Assembly: GCA_004565275.1 (NCBI GenBank)
Contig: SDOX01000001.1
Span: 868,196 to 921,828, forward strand
Direction: 5' to 3'
Source of the DNA: Nannochloropsis salina CCMP1776
Taxonomy: Eukaryota; Sar; Eustigmatophyceae; Eustigmatales; Monodopsidaceae
Length of the DNA: 53,633 bases
The translations under genes were made by a program, and so were the position numbers. Positions 1 to 10,258 of the stretch are shown here, piece after piece. The stretch's first letter is position 1. Each line of letters opens with the position of its first letter. The notes below the pieces were generated by a model that was not told the origin of the DNA, ran no database searches, and was given only the letters and a program-made list of their open reading frames with translations.

Positions 1-2537
1 CTCCGGAGGCTCGCCTTGTCATCTCCTCGTAGCGCTCTTTCAACCTTCCCACCTCATTAGCTTTCGTCTGCAGCTGCTGAAGCAGCAGCAAAGAACGGTC
101 TTCCGCCAGAAGGGAGGCGGCTTCTCCTCCCCTCCCCCTCGACCTCCCCCCCTTCCTGCCTCCCTCCCCCTCCCCCCAGGCCTCAGGAAGGCCGTTCCGC
201 CCCGACCGATCTCTCTCTCTAGTCTGTTCACTTCGAACTCCTTCGCGGCTATCACATTCCGGAGTGCCGCAATCGCCGCCAGGAAAGATGCTTTGGCCTT
301 CCCCTCCTCCCTTCCTCCCTCCCCCCCTCCTTCCCTCCCACCCGCCACCGGGAAAGATAGCTCGACACCTCCCTGGTCGAAAAGCTGGCGTCTTCCTCCC
401 TCTCCCTCCTCCCCCTCCTCCCCATCCTCCCCCTCCTCCCCCTCCCCCTCCTCCACCACCTCCCCTTTCCCTTTCCTCCCCGCCCTCCCCCCTTGGCGCT
501 TCCGGGAGGGCGTCGGCAATTTTCGGCCCCCGCTCGGCTTGAGGCCGGGCACGGTCCCTCTCCCTTGCCTGTGCGTCATCCCTCCCCAGCCTCCCCCCCC
601 CCCTCCAGTCCCTCCTTGACGTCCAATACGTGAGCAAGCACCACGTCCGCATGACACGCATCCACCGCGGCGCACCAACTCCCCCACCACCCCTTCCTCC
701 CCCCCGCCCTCCCCCCCGCCTTTTCCCCAACCCCGGCGTCCACCTCCACGATGTAGGAGACCAAGGCCTCGTCCACGTCCTCCTCGAACATGGCGTAGTC
801 TTTCCGGGGCGCAATGGAGAGCACGGATTGCAAGGCACCCCGCACGCATCGCTGCCCTCCTTCCCGCCCTCCCCCCCGCTCTCCTTCCCGCCCTCCCCCC
901 CGCTCTCCTTCCCCCCTTTGGTCGCCGGAGGGCAGGCCGCGTTCTCCACGGAAGCCTGGCAGATGATGTAAGCCCCGTCATCGTCCAAGCGCCAGTAGCG
1001 AAGGAGGCAAAAATCACGCGGCGCGAGGACGCGGGGGAGGAGGCGGCTGAGGAAGGTCCGGAGGGAGGGAGGGGCGGAGGGCGGGAGGGAGGGAGAGGGG
1101 GGATGAAGGCGGAGGTGGAGGACATCGGTGTGCTCGTCCAGCTTCTCTACGACCGTGAGGGAGGCTGCCATTCGTCGCATGAAGGGAGCCCTAGGGTGCG
1201 CGTGGGAGGAAGGGGAGGAGGGAGGGAGGGAGGGCGGGGCGGAGGGGCCGTCCGTGGCCATGAAGGCAATGAAGGTGTCGAGGGGGGAGGCTCGCACCAC
1301 CACCTGCGCCTTCCGACAAGGGCCGTCCGCCGCCCCCTTCCTTCCTCCCTCCCTCCTCCTCTCCTCCTCCAGCACCCGCAGGCCTTCTTGGACGCCCACC
1401 GCCCGCCATGCGGTGGACCGAATCAAGCTGTCGATCCCCATCAGGTCGATTTCGGGAGGGGGGGGAGGGCGCCGGCCTTCCGCCACAGCGATTTGCAGCT
1501 CCAAGACCCCTTTCCAACGCCGGGCTTCCGCTTCTGTCTCCACAGCGAGTACGATCTTGGACGATGTGTCGGGAGCATGGGAGGCAGTGTACGCCACGGC
1601 GCCCCCCCCCCGCCACGGCCGCCGCACCCACCATGCCTAAGTAGGGCAAAACGCCTACACCCACCGTCAAGGCGCCGATCACCACCCCACCCACCACCAC
1701 CCCCGCCACTGTTGCCCCCCTCGCTACCAGGCTTTGATGCTCTTGCCTGGATTTCTCCAGTTGGGCCCCCCGGATTTTGATGTGCTTGGCGTTCCATGCG
1801 GCCTGGCCCGCCACCGCCGCCAAATTCGTCACGTCTTGACCGGCGTCCTTCGTGGCAGACGGGGGGGACGTCGTGGGGCCCGCAGGGATCGTGGTGGGTG
1901 GGCTTTGGCGGGGGCCTCGGTTGCTGCCATCTATGTATTCGTCGTAATCGTCCTCCCCGTCCCCCTCCTGGCTGGCATTTTTCCTTCCCGACCACTCCGT
2001 TTCCCCTTTCATCCGCCCCCGCCCGTAGTTTTGCACGTTTTCCGGCCAATGCAAGCGGAATTCCCACAAGGACTTGCCCTTGCTGGCGGCTCCGACGAGC
2101 TCTCTCACCTCACTCACAAAGGAGCCTGGCAAGAGGGTAAACTCCCTCTTCGGCGGCCCGGCATGGGGAAGTGCTTGCGACGACCGCAGATAAGGAAAGG
2201 CCCCCATGTCAGAGACAGATCCAGCAAGATCCGTCTCTTCCAGCTCTTCTTTCCTACCTCTGACCAGAATCAGTGTGTTTCCCCGCAGGAGGGCGTACCG
2301 CGAGCTCCACAGGTGTACCCTGGCGCCTTGTTTTTTCACATAGCCTTGATACAGTATAGGCGCCTGTGGCGCACGAGATGTGATCGTACGTTTGAAAACA
2401 TGCTCGTGTCCTGCTAGGCGTGGTGTTGGTGCGGAAGACACGGTCGTTGGGGCGTGGGCCCCATTTGCAGGAGTGCTTCGGGCAACAAAGGGAGGAGACC
2501 GCTCGTGTCGTGACTGAGCCGAGTACGAGGACGTCAT
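1..2537 (-). CDS. PH domain plus START-type lipid-binding protein (3' end outside window)
   Basis: The start is probably the ATG at 2537 (begins MTSSYSAQ); an in-frame ATG lies further upstream at 2777. A PH-like domain follows (ILYQGYVKKQG, then a WSSRYALLRG strand) at about residues 58-155. Next comes a glycine/valine-rich hydrophobic stretch near 1620-1720. In the next frame, around 950-1010, lies LAPRDFCLLRYWRLDDDGAY, which closely resembles the START-domain signature of plant EDR2-like PH-START proteins (RDLCYVRYWRRNDDG). A further START-like piece, EALVSYIVEVDAG, is near 745-785. At the left edge the minus strand reads a coiled coil (LLLLQQLQTKANEVGRLKER) that runs out of the window. 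The frame changes at a C10 run (1602-1611) and apparently again near a G-rich 24-bp tandem repeat at about 857-906, so the middle of the model is uncertain. By family it would bind a membrane lipid; the ligand is unknown. Confidence 0.6.
857..906. repeat. Two-copy tandem repeat of about 24 bp inside the PH-START gene
   Basis: The unit CTCCTTCCCGCCCTCCCCCC (plus CGCT) occurs twice in a row, followed by a partial third copy. It lies between two START-like coding blocks and contains 7-base C runs, so it is a likely site of length variation or sequencing error. Confidence 0.6.
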
Positions 2538-2967
2538 CAAAAAATGGCAGCAGGGCCTGTCGGGGGATACAAAAGAGTAATTATAAAAATTTCGAGCAGC
2601 AAGTGGGCAATGCACAAATTGGCGGTGACGGATGTAAATTAAGTGTGTTTTTAAAAGTTCGCCGTTCCGTCGTTCAACTAAACTTGAGTTCAGCGACAGG
2701 AACGGGGTCGATATGGGGGAGGACATGCGACTCAACTCTAATGAAAAATGAGAAGCTTTTGGGAAGACACCGACCACACATACTTCTCAAAGCAGCATAC
2801 AGAATGTACATAGCGCCACGGTGGCAGAAAGTGGCGTGTCTGGCGAGGGGGGGGGAAGTCAAGTCGAAGCTGTGCAATCCGACTTGACGTTGGCCTAGTG
2901 CATTTTTTTTTCCAGGGAACAAACGCATTGGAGCCTCAAGCCTGCCACTGGGGATGGGAGACGATAT
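2538..2967. other. Divergent upstream region between the PH-START gene and endonuclease V
   Basis: About 430 bases separate the two head-to-head starts, so the promoters probably overlap here. I see no conserved protein-coding block, only short overlapping reading frames and a T9 tract near 2903. Confidence 0.5.
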
Positions 2968-4299
2968 GTGATGGATAGGTCACAATATGAGGATGAAGGG
3001 GAGGATCAACAATGCACGCTGCCCTCCTCCGCACATTTCGGAAGCGAGCATGGGAATATGAAGACAGGACCCAACTTGCACGCTATCGAAACAGAGTGGC
3101 GCGCCGACCAAGAGCGGCGCCGAATTACCATTTTAGAAGTAGACACTTTCGACAGGGCGAGCCTCACGCGGGTGGGGGGGTTGGATTTGAGTTTCTTCCC
3201 AAGCAGCCACGGGCACGAGAGAGAGGAGGCAGTGGCCTGTCTCGTGGTTCTATCCTATCCGAGCCTGGAGGTTCTGCATGAAAGCTATCTGCCGGCAACC
3301 CTGACAGTCCCGTACGTGGCCGGATTCCTGGCCTACCGGGAAGGCCCCCCCATGGCGCAGCTGGTGGAGGAATTGCGACGAACACAACCCACCTTGATGC
3401 CTCAGGTTCTGATGGTGGATGGGAATGGCATACTGCACCCGCGGGGGTGTGGGCTCGCTAGCCATGTGGGGCTTCTGACAGGGGTCCCGAGCATTGGATG
3501 TGCCAAGACGTTCTTGCACGTGGAGGGACTGGAGACGGTCGCGGTTCGAAAGGCGTTGCAGGAGCAAGGCCACAGGGGAGGGAGGGAGGGAGGGAGGGAG
3601 GGAGGGAGGGAGGGAGGGAGGGACGGCTTGGCAAAAGGGCGGAACCTTGTCGGCGGCCCAGGGAGAAGAGTGGAGAAGAGGGAGGCCGGAGGGGGGCACC
3701 GACTAGAGAAGCTGGAAACGAAGGCGAGCAGGACCCCAGAAGCCGATGTCGACAATGGAGAGGGAAGGGTTCGTCAGGAAGTCTGCCCTGTGAGTGCCTC
3801 CACCACCCATTTCCACGGTGCCCAGAGCCCCGGTGGGGTCCTTCCCTTGGTCGGAAGGGCAGGGCGCGTGTGGGGGGCGGCGCTTGCTCCCTCGGGGGTC
3901 TCCAACCCAATCTACGTGTCTTTAGGCACCGGCATTTCTCTCACCTCCGCCCTCAGCATTGTCGAGGCTTGTTGCAAGTACCGAGTCCCAGAGCCCGTGC
4001 GGCAGGCGGACATACGGTCTCGGGCGTGGGTGCGGAGGTGGGAAGGCGGGAGGGGGAAGGTCGAGGCGAAGGGGGGGGGGACTCTCGTGGTAGCAGTATG
4101 TAAGGGAGACGGAGACTCAAACAGAGGGGGAAGAGAGATTGAGAAGGCGGGTGCCAGGGATCGAGGGGAATCGGTCAAGCCAGCCAACCAATGTGTCCGT
4201 GAAGAGAAGGAGGGGAAAAAAAAAGGGAAACAGAAGGAAAGCCTTGCGAAACCTCGAACTGCCGTGCCCGAAACCACCGCTTCCGGCTTTTCTGTTTGA
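2968..4299 (+). CDS. ENDOV: Endonuclease V (inosine-specific nuclease)
   Basis: A single-exon frame of 443 aa. It carries the family's catalytic acidic residues: D73 in GGLDLSF, E125 in PYVAGFLAYREGP, which overlaps the strand-separating wedge motif, and D151 in VLMVDGNGILHPRG. The C-terminal core is also recognisable (NPIYVSLGTGISLTSALSIV, then RVPEPVRQADIRSR). Family knowledge: the enzyme cuts next to deoxyinosine in DNA or inosine in RNA with Mg2+; eukaryotic forms prefer inosine RNA. Unlike human ENDOV, the core is split by an insert of about 80-100 residues beginning with a GREG repeat at 3574-3623, and there is a lysine-rich tail after about residue 355. The insert could hide an unrecognised intron, but the frame is open throughout. 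Confidence 0.9.
   Translation: MMDRSQYEDEGEDQQCTLPSSAHFGSEHGNMKTGPNLHAIETEWRADQERRRITILEVDTFDRASLTRVGGLDLSFFPSSHGHEREEAVACLVVLSYPSLEVLHESYLPATLTVPYVAGFLAYREGPPMAQLVEELRRTQPTLMPQVLMVDGNGILHPRGCGLASHVGLLTGVPSIGCAKTFLHVEGLETVAVRKALQEQGHRGGREGGREGGREGGRDGLAKGRNLVGGPGRRVEKREAGGGHRLEKLETKASRTPEADVDNGEGRVRQEVCPVSASTTHFHGAQSPGGVLPLVGRAGRVWGAALAPSGVSNPIYVSLGTGISLTSALSIVEACCKYRVPEPVRQADIRSRAWVRRWEGGRGKVEAKGGGTLVVAVCKGDGDSNRGGREIEKAGARDRGESVKPANQCVREEKEGKKKGKQKESLAKPRTAVPETTASGFSV
3574..3623 (+). repeat. (GGGA)n tetranucleotide array inside the ENDOV coding region
   Basis: About twelve GGGA units, read in frame as G-R-E-G. A GGGA array encodes no stop in any frame on either strand; the reverse reads S-L-P-P. 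Confidence 0.9.
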
Positions 4300-4531
4300 C
4301 GACATCCCATGGTTCTCAACCGACCCTGCGAATCTGATTCCATGCTCATGCCCTGCCCTCCCTTCCCCCTTCCCTTCCACCATTCAATACCTCACAAGAG
4401 CAATTTTTATACATCCATGCATGCATACCTTCCCTCCTGTTCCATTCCCCCCCCACCGCCCTCACCCCATCCCCTGCTCTTTTTCCCTCCACCACTGGGC
4501 TCCGCCTCCCTCCCCGCCTTCCGCGCGGTTT

Positions 4532-5652
4532 CTAGCGCCCCCCCGTGCGGGCACTGTGTGGCCCCCAGCCTTGGTACCTACCCACCCCCACGCCGACCAG
4601 CAGCGAGGCAAACGACACTAGTCCCAACAAGGGCACCGCCGCATTCACGGCCCCCACCAACGACGCCGCCCGCCACAGCCAGCCCCCTCTTCGCTTCTCC
4701 TCCTCTCTCACCGCGGCAGGGGACGGCGGGCAGGCGTAGGCTTCGTACACGGCGATGTAGAAGGCGGGAGGTTGGGTGCTCGCCTTCCACGCCGCCCTTT
4801 CTTGCACCACCTCGTAGGCAGCTTGGAGGCGGGGGAGGTGGGTGGACCGGAGGGGGTGGAAGCCCCGGTAATGCTGCAGAGCGACTGAGAGGCGGTCGAG
4901 GAAAGGGAATATGACCACTTCCGCCAGAGAGAAGTGGGCTCCCAGCAAAAAAGGCCCCGGGGAAGGGGTGGACGAGGCAACGGCGGCAGGGTGGAGGGGG
5001 TGGTGCTTGTTGTAGAGGACTTCGAGGGCGAGCATTTCTACGAGGATGAGCTCCTGAAGGGAGGGGAGGAAGGGGAGTGGGAGGCAGGGGAAGCTTGAGA
5101 CTTGGTCGCCAGACAGTCGTGTGGAACACAGCAGGGTTGACAAGATGCATGCACTGACAGCCTTCCAAAAAGGCCTTGGCCTACCTTGGCCACGTTTGCT
5201 TCCGCAGGCGTCTGCGCTTTCAACAATTTATACAAGGGCGGTAAAGTCCTCTCTCGGAAATGTGCTATCACCAACCGGACTACCGCCCTATCCACGGGGT
5301 CGGCAGGCATCAAGCGGGTTCCCTTCTCGGCTCCAAAGGTTTCCTCCACGTACTCGGCGATGATGACGCTCTCAAACACAGCCTTGTCTCCGTCGTACAA
5401 AGACGGCACCGTGCCGTAGGGGTTCACCTTCTCTTTGTACCACTCCGGCTTTTGCTGCCCCAAGTCCACGTGCACGTAGTCGAACGCCACGTTTTTCTCC
5501 AACAAACTCCACCACGCAATGTGTGCGTATGGACACAGGCGGTTCCCGAAGAAAGTGACCTGGTGGGGGCGGTGGAGGACGGCGTCTACCTGGGAGGGCT
5601 CGATGCGCTGCCCTTCCTCACCCATTTGATCCAATACGTCCAACCCCGGCAT
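4532..5652 (-). CDS. Omega-like glutathione S-transferase with a C-terminal membrane anchor
   Basis: Two exons: 5652-5185 and 5053-4532. The intron has a GTAGGC donor and a CTTCAG acceptor; both exons are in phase 0 and give 329 aa. The N-terminal thioredoxin fold has FGNRLCPYAHIAWW with C40, a Cys-Pro-Tyr-Ala active site as in omega/DHAR-type GSTs, then NPYGTVPSL (VP at 82-83) and FES at 93-95 for glutathione binding. Exon 2 holds the alpha-helical C-terminal domain (FLLGAHFSLAEVVIFPFLDR). Residues about 281-314 are strongly hydrophobic (AVPLLGLVSFASLLVGVG), predicting a tail anchor, which is unusual because family members are normally soluble. Likely chemistry is glutathione-dependent thiol transfer or dehydroascorbate reduction; the substrate cannot be told. 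It is convergent with ENDOV. Confidence 0.85.
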
Positions 5653-6960
5653 AGTTATACTTGAGATTGTTTGGTACTAGTGTTATAGGTGCAATGCCAA
5701 TCAAGGGGCTCTGCGATTGAAAGCAAGAGCTAGGTTAGGGTGATGCAATGGGCAGATTGAGGGGAGGTTACGGTGCCAGTGCCTCGAAGCCCTATTGGCA
5801 AATGTGCGATCGATAATTAGCATTAGATTGTGATGGAATAATAGTTGCTACAGTAACAATGTCCTTTATCATTTAGTTATCCAATGGCCAATGTAGTGAA
5901 GAAAGCATCATATGCGTCATATCACCCAATGTTAGCTGCTGATGAGGTGTATTGAAAAAAGATGACAAATACGTGGCCACTGATTCAAAATTCCACGGCG
6001 TGCGCGCGGCAAACTTATGAGAACGAGTAATGAAACACTTCGTCAAGCAGAATGGAGTTGTGGTACAGAGGAACGTTCCTGAAGGCGAGCAGGAACACCG
6101 AATACACGATGACCTTATCGAAAGTCGGAGGTCTCTACCCGGGGCAGGATTTGGGGGGAAATGACAGCACTTTTCTCGACGAATTAAATCACTGCGATCG
6201 TGCTTCAGGTTTTCCATGGATATTTTATACAGGGACAACACTATCTCTGTATTCGGTGGGGCCGATGAAAAAGAAGCAAATTTGTCCAGAACAGAGCTGA
6301 CGGAGAAGCTGCGTTAGGCTTTATTGTCATGAGGGTTAGGGTTGGTGATCTACAGCCAACCAAAAAGCTGGCATGAGCAATGCAGGCTTTATTTCTCCTC
6401 AGATTGAGAGATTCCAATATTGGTGCACATGTTGCATCCACTGCACCGTGGTGTGCACATTTACGTGGGACCAGTGTGCTCCTACTTGTTCTTTACCACC
6501 CCCATCACCGTTGCGAGAGGATTCGGGTAGTTTTTTCTTCCATGGTCTTTTTTCCCCTGCAATGGTCCCAAAAGGTATGTCACACCTTCAATATATACAT
6601 ATTAAGCGCATGAGGGCCTCAATTTCTTCGCATTTTTTTGCTTCTTGGTTTGTCCTGGGCTGGCATCGAAGTACTACGTGCTTAATGGCAATAGGAGCCC
6701 CACTGGTCCAACCCGGCATGCGTCATCACAATTTATCCCGGAGAGAGCCCAAAACAAAACAGTGAACGCGAATTTTCGCGTCCTTTGCCATGTACCCGCA
6801 TGTACATGTAAACATCAGCAGCTAGAACACTCAACAAATCAGTGAAATGATGGCTTTTTCTTCATTTTCGATACCTGATTTCGTTCCGGCACTGCTCCAA
6901 ACTTCTACGCTCCTTCGTACTCATTGACCACGAACGCCTCCAAACTATGCACAAAAAAGG
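5653..6960. other. Divergent intergenic region, GST to thioredoxin-fold gene
   Basis: About 1.3 kb, visibly richer in A/T than the flanking genes. It contains only short frames with no recognisable protein similarity (for example 5873-6241 on minus and 6373-6765 on plus). It must hold the upstream regions of both neighbours. I see no repeat or RNA gene. Confidence 0.5.
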
Positions 6961-8170
6961 TTGACGATGCGTCACTTTCTGGCAATTACGGCGCCAATCG
7001 TACTTCTTGTCCAGACGACCATGGCATTCCGACCGATTTCACGGTCTCGCGTGCAAATGCTGTGGGGGAGTCAAACCAAGAAGCCTGTTACCATCGGGGG
7101 TCCCATCAACGAACCAAAGCCTTTTTCTGTCCGCCCGGACAAATTCTTGGACGTCGCCACGGCAAGCGCAGTTAGCTTGTTGCGTGGTGGATCCGGTGCT
7201 TTTGTGCAAGGCTACAAAGTCGAACTGGTGGGGACAGAGGAGGTGGACGCGGGGGACTACACTTTTGTCTCAGTGGGCGGCAAGCGGAGCAAGGAGACCT
7301 GTGCGGCTTTTGTGGGCCGACCCAAGCAACCCATCATTCTTTACGAATTTCAGGGATGCCCCTTTTGTGCCAAAGTTCGGGAGGCTGTCAGCATTCTAGA
7401 TCTGGACGTATTGTTCTATCCTTGCCCGAAAGATGGGAAGAAGTTCCGCCCCGCTGCCGTCGCCCGCGGAGGGAAAAGCCAGTTTCCTTACATGGTGGAT
7501 CCAAACACCAAAGTGGTAAGATAGATTCATTATCATATGTTTATGCCTGCGAAAGATTCATGTCGTCCCAGGGATGGGGGGTAGCTTTCCTTGTCTTGAT
7601 AGGCTGGTGACCGTGAGGATCCGGAGGTGGTGGTGATGGAGGGAGGGAGGGAGGACCACAATAAAAATGGCGCGAAAAAGGATGCGATTTTTTGGAAAGA
7701 TGTTGGCCATGAAAAAAGTTCTGACTCATTTCCCTCCTCCCCTTTTCTCCCAGGAAATGTACGAGTCGGGTGACATAATCCAGTATTTGGTCGATAACTA
7801 TGGCACGGGAGAGACGCCCGCCGGCCTAGGCGCCGGGTATGGAAACGTGGTGAAGATTGGACTCGCCCTGGCCCCGCGCATTGGGAAGGGGAGCAAGGTC
7901 GTGCCAGGTGGGAGCAACATTCCGCAGAAACCCTTGATTTATTGGGGGTACGAGGCCTCTCCTTTCTGCCGGCTGGTCAAGGAAAGATTGAACGAGCTGG
8001 AGCTGCCCCACGTGCAAAAGTCCTGCGCGAGGGGGAGCAGCAAGCGCAGGGAGCTGCAAGCACGTTCCGGGAAATTTTTGGTGCCCTTCATCGAGGACCC
8101 CAACACGGGTGTGAGCATGTTTGAGAGCGCGGAGATCATGGAATACCTGACCAAGACTTACGCTGCTTGA
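6961..8170 (+). CDS. Plastid-targeted protein with two thioredoxin/GST-N folds
   Basis: Two exons: 6961-7515 and 7754-8170. The donor is GTG|GTAAGA and the acceptor CTCCCAG; phase 0, 323 aa. Residues 1-20 are a hydrophobic signal ending TTMA|FRP, matching the bipartite plastid-import signal of secondary red plastids, where the residue after the cleavage site is F. Two tandem redox folds follow. The first has QGCPFCAKVREA with CPFC at 133-136, then FPYMVDPNT. The second has YEASPFCRLVKERLNELELP with SPFC at 254-257, then FLVPFIEDPNTG. The arrangement matches a plant chloroplast thioredoxin-family protein with duplicated GST_N-type domains. The second fold lacks the first cysteine, so only the first can do dithiol chemistry. 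The substrate is unknown. Confidence 0.85.
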
Positions 8171-8625
8171 GGGGGAAAGGAAAAGGGGGGAGAGGAAAGG
8201 TATAGGCGTAGAGAGAATGTTTTTGACTGGCGGAATGGGGACTGGCATCGAGAAAGCAACAAGTGCTGTGCAAGAGGGAAAGAGTCCGGGGTCGCCCGCC
8301 GGGATCGCTCGCTCCGTCCCTGCCAACTCCCTCCTTGGTAGGAGGTCAATGGCTTTTCTGTTCCATGACTTCCGCGTTTTGTGTCACCCAATGCATGTCG
8401 TATGTACATGTATATGTAGCCGCCCTTCTGCCCAAGATTAACATACGGTAGCTTCCCTTTCCTCCCAAAAATGTTCGCGTTCAAGCCAGCCTTGCCCGTG
8501 AATGCTCCGCGTCCTCGCCCCGCTGTACAGCCCTCCTTCCCTCCCTCCCTCCTTCCCTCCCTCCCTCCTTCCCTCCCTCCCTCCTTCCCTCCCTCCCTCC
8601 TTCCCTCCCTCCCTCGCCCTCGCCC
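8171..8625. other. Convergent 3' region with a TCCC array
   Basis: This separates the 3' ends of the thioredoxin-fold and ING genes. Apart from the tetranucleotide array at about 8530-8613 I see no gene. Confidence 0.5.
8530..8613 (+). repeat. TCCC/TTCC-type tetranucleotide array
   Basis: A pyrimidine-only array of CCTCCCTCCTTCCCTC-type units on the plus strand, just downstream of the ING stop codon. It opens spurious S-L-P-P frames. Confidence 0.9.
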
Positions 8626-10258
8626 TCAATACCCTTTCTTCTTCTCCTCCAGCAGACCCAACACCGCCGCCGCGGTCGACGACCCCAGGGACCCCCTACC
8701 CTTCCAGCCCGCGTCCCTCTTACACTTGGGGCACAACCACCGGTTCCGAGCCGTGGGTTGTCGCGTCAGGCCCACGCACTTGTAGTGGAACCATTCGTAC
8801 TGGCAGTTGGGGTTGTCGCAGCCAATCATCTCCCCGTAGGCAATGTTCCGACAGAAGCAGTATATGGGCTCGTTCGGGTCCACGTCCACGCCAGACCCGC
8901 CCCCAACCATCGGTGCCCCTCCCTCCCCCCTTCCCCCTCCCCCTCCTTGCGCCCCGCCTGGGCCGCCCCGCGACACCGGGTTGCCGGCCCCGCCCGTGGT
9001 GGCTTCGCCATTCATAATTCTTTTCCTTCTCTTCGTGCCCCTCGCCCCCGTCCTCCTCTTGCGGCGGCCCCTGTACCACTCTTCCACGTGACCGTTCCCC
9101 CCTGGCGCCTGCTGCTGCTGCTCCTCCGCCCGCCGTGCGGCCTCCTCCACCATGGGAGGGACGTAGCCGTAATGCCGCTCGAAACGCCGAATGTCCGAGT
9201 CCAAATGCCGAATCTGGGTGTCCAGCAGGTCGTAGGCATGGATGGCTAGGGCAATCTTCTCGTCGGCGCAACGCAAGGCTGCATGTTGGAGTTCGCGCAA
9301 AGAGGCCACACAGGTCCCTGAACCGTCTATTTCTTCCTCTTTTTCTTCTTCCTCCTCCTCTGCCTCTTCTTCCTCCTCCTCCTCCTCTTCTTCTTCTTCT
9401 TCCTCCTCCTCTACCTCTTCCTCCTCCTCCTCCTCCGGTACTCTCCTGCCCCGTAGACGGCCATGGGAGACTTCTCGCTCCCTTTTTTCCCTCCTTCTCC
9501 CTCCTCTTCGCTCTTCCTCCTGCCGAACTGCGACTTTTCGACCCGAGTTTTGCCCTCCATTCCTTGTACATCGATTTCCCCCTCTTTTCCCGCGTCCAAT
9601 GTCCTCTTCTTCCTCTTCTGCCTCCCGTTCCTCCTCCCCTTCCTCCTCCTCCTCCTCCTCCCCATCCTCCTCTTCTTCTTCTTCATCCTCCTCCTCCTTC
9701 TCTACCCCATGGTCCTCATCATCCTCCTGGGCGTCCTCCTCTTCATGCACTCCGTTCTCCTCAGGGAGGCCGTCAGAGGCGCCTATGAGGCGGTCGGCCC
9801 GTGTTGTCAGGAGCCTTGTGGCCACGTCTAGCTCACGAAGGAGGTGGAACGTTTCTTTCAGCCTGTGCAGTGAGTGACATTTTTTTGAAATTAGGGAGGA
9901 GAGGTGACGATTAATCGTGCATGTTATCCTTGGGCCTCCGAGCGTGTGTAACGTGGGGGAAGGGCACGCGTAGATAGGATAGGGTGAAGATCACGGGAAG
10001 AGAGAGAAATCCGCGCACTCGTCCGCATCATCTTGTTACGATAAAATCTACCTCTTTAATGGAGCAAAAAACGAACATAACCTTCCTCAGCCCAAGATCA
10101 TGAATACACTCCAGGGCACTGGAGGCTTAAGTGAGCAGCTCGCTTTGCTAGCACGCTCTGCAGATGAATGGGCAAAAGGAATATTTGTGTGGCCCTTACC
10201 TTTCCGGTAGTGGCGCCCCATGCTCTAAATTATCTTTCAGATACCCTGGACCGATCAT
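8626..10258 (-). CDS. ING-family chromatin reader with PHD finger
   Basis: Two exons: 10258-10200 (59 nt) and 9862-8626, 431 aa. The small first exon reads [19 protein letters not shown] and joins [19 protein letters not shown], together matching the ING N-terminal helix pair; the splice sites are GAAAG|GTAAGG and TGCACAG|G. An in-frame TAA just upstream supports this start. A long glutamate-rich insert (minus strand of about 9320-9780) separates this from a second helical block ([20 protein letters not shown]), a basic region, and a C-terminal PHD finger at about residues 353-401 ([20 protein letters not shown], then [10 protein letters not shown] and WLCPKCK). By family, ING PHD fingers read histone H3 trimethylated on K4 and recruit histone acetyltransferase or deacetylase complexes in the nucleus. 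The acidic insert is far longer than in animal INGs. Confidence 0.85.
9322..9450 (-). repeat. GAA/GAG triplet tract encoding poly-glutamate in the ING gene
   Basis: The plus strand is almost entirely TCC/TTC triplets. On the coding minus strand it reads long runs of glutamate, a low-complexity acidic linker prone to length change. Confidence 0.85.

Noticed and set aside
40-1125. A 361-aa minus-strand frame rich in G, R and E
   Set aside because: Only parts of it (near 205-290) look like coiled-coil protein; most is GGGA-type low complexity read in a stop-free frame. It overlaps the better supported PH-START gene pieces.
5873-6765. Short frames in the GST/thioredoxin-fold intergenic region
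   Set aside because: None is longer than 130 aa, none shows a motif, and they overlap on both strands.
8502-9017. Plus-strand frame starting in a TCCC array (SLPPSLPP protein)
   Set aside because: It runs antisense over the ING PHD finger and consists mainly of repeat-encoded residues.
9242-9877. Plus-strand poly-serine frame opposite the ING acidic tract
   Set aside because: Antisense reading of GAA/GAG triplets; no independent coding signal.
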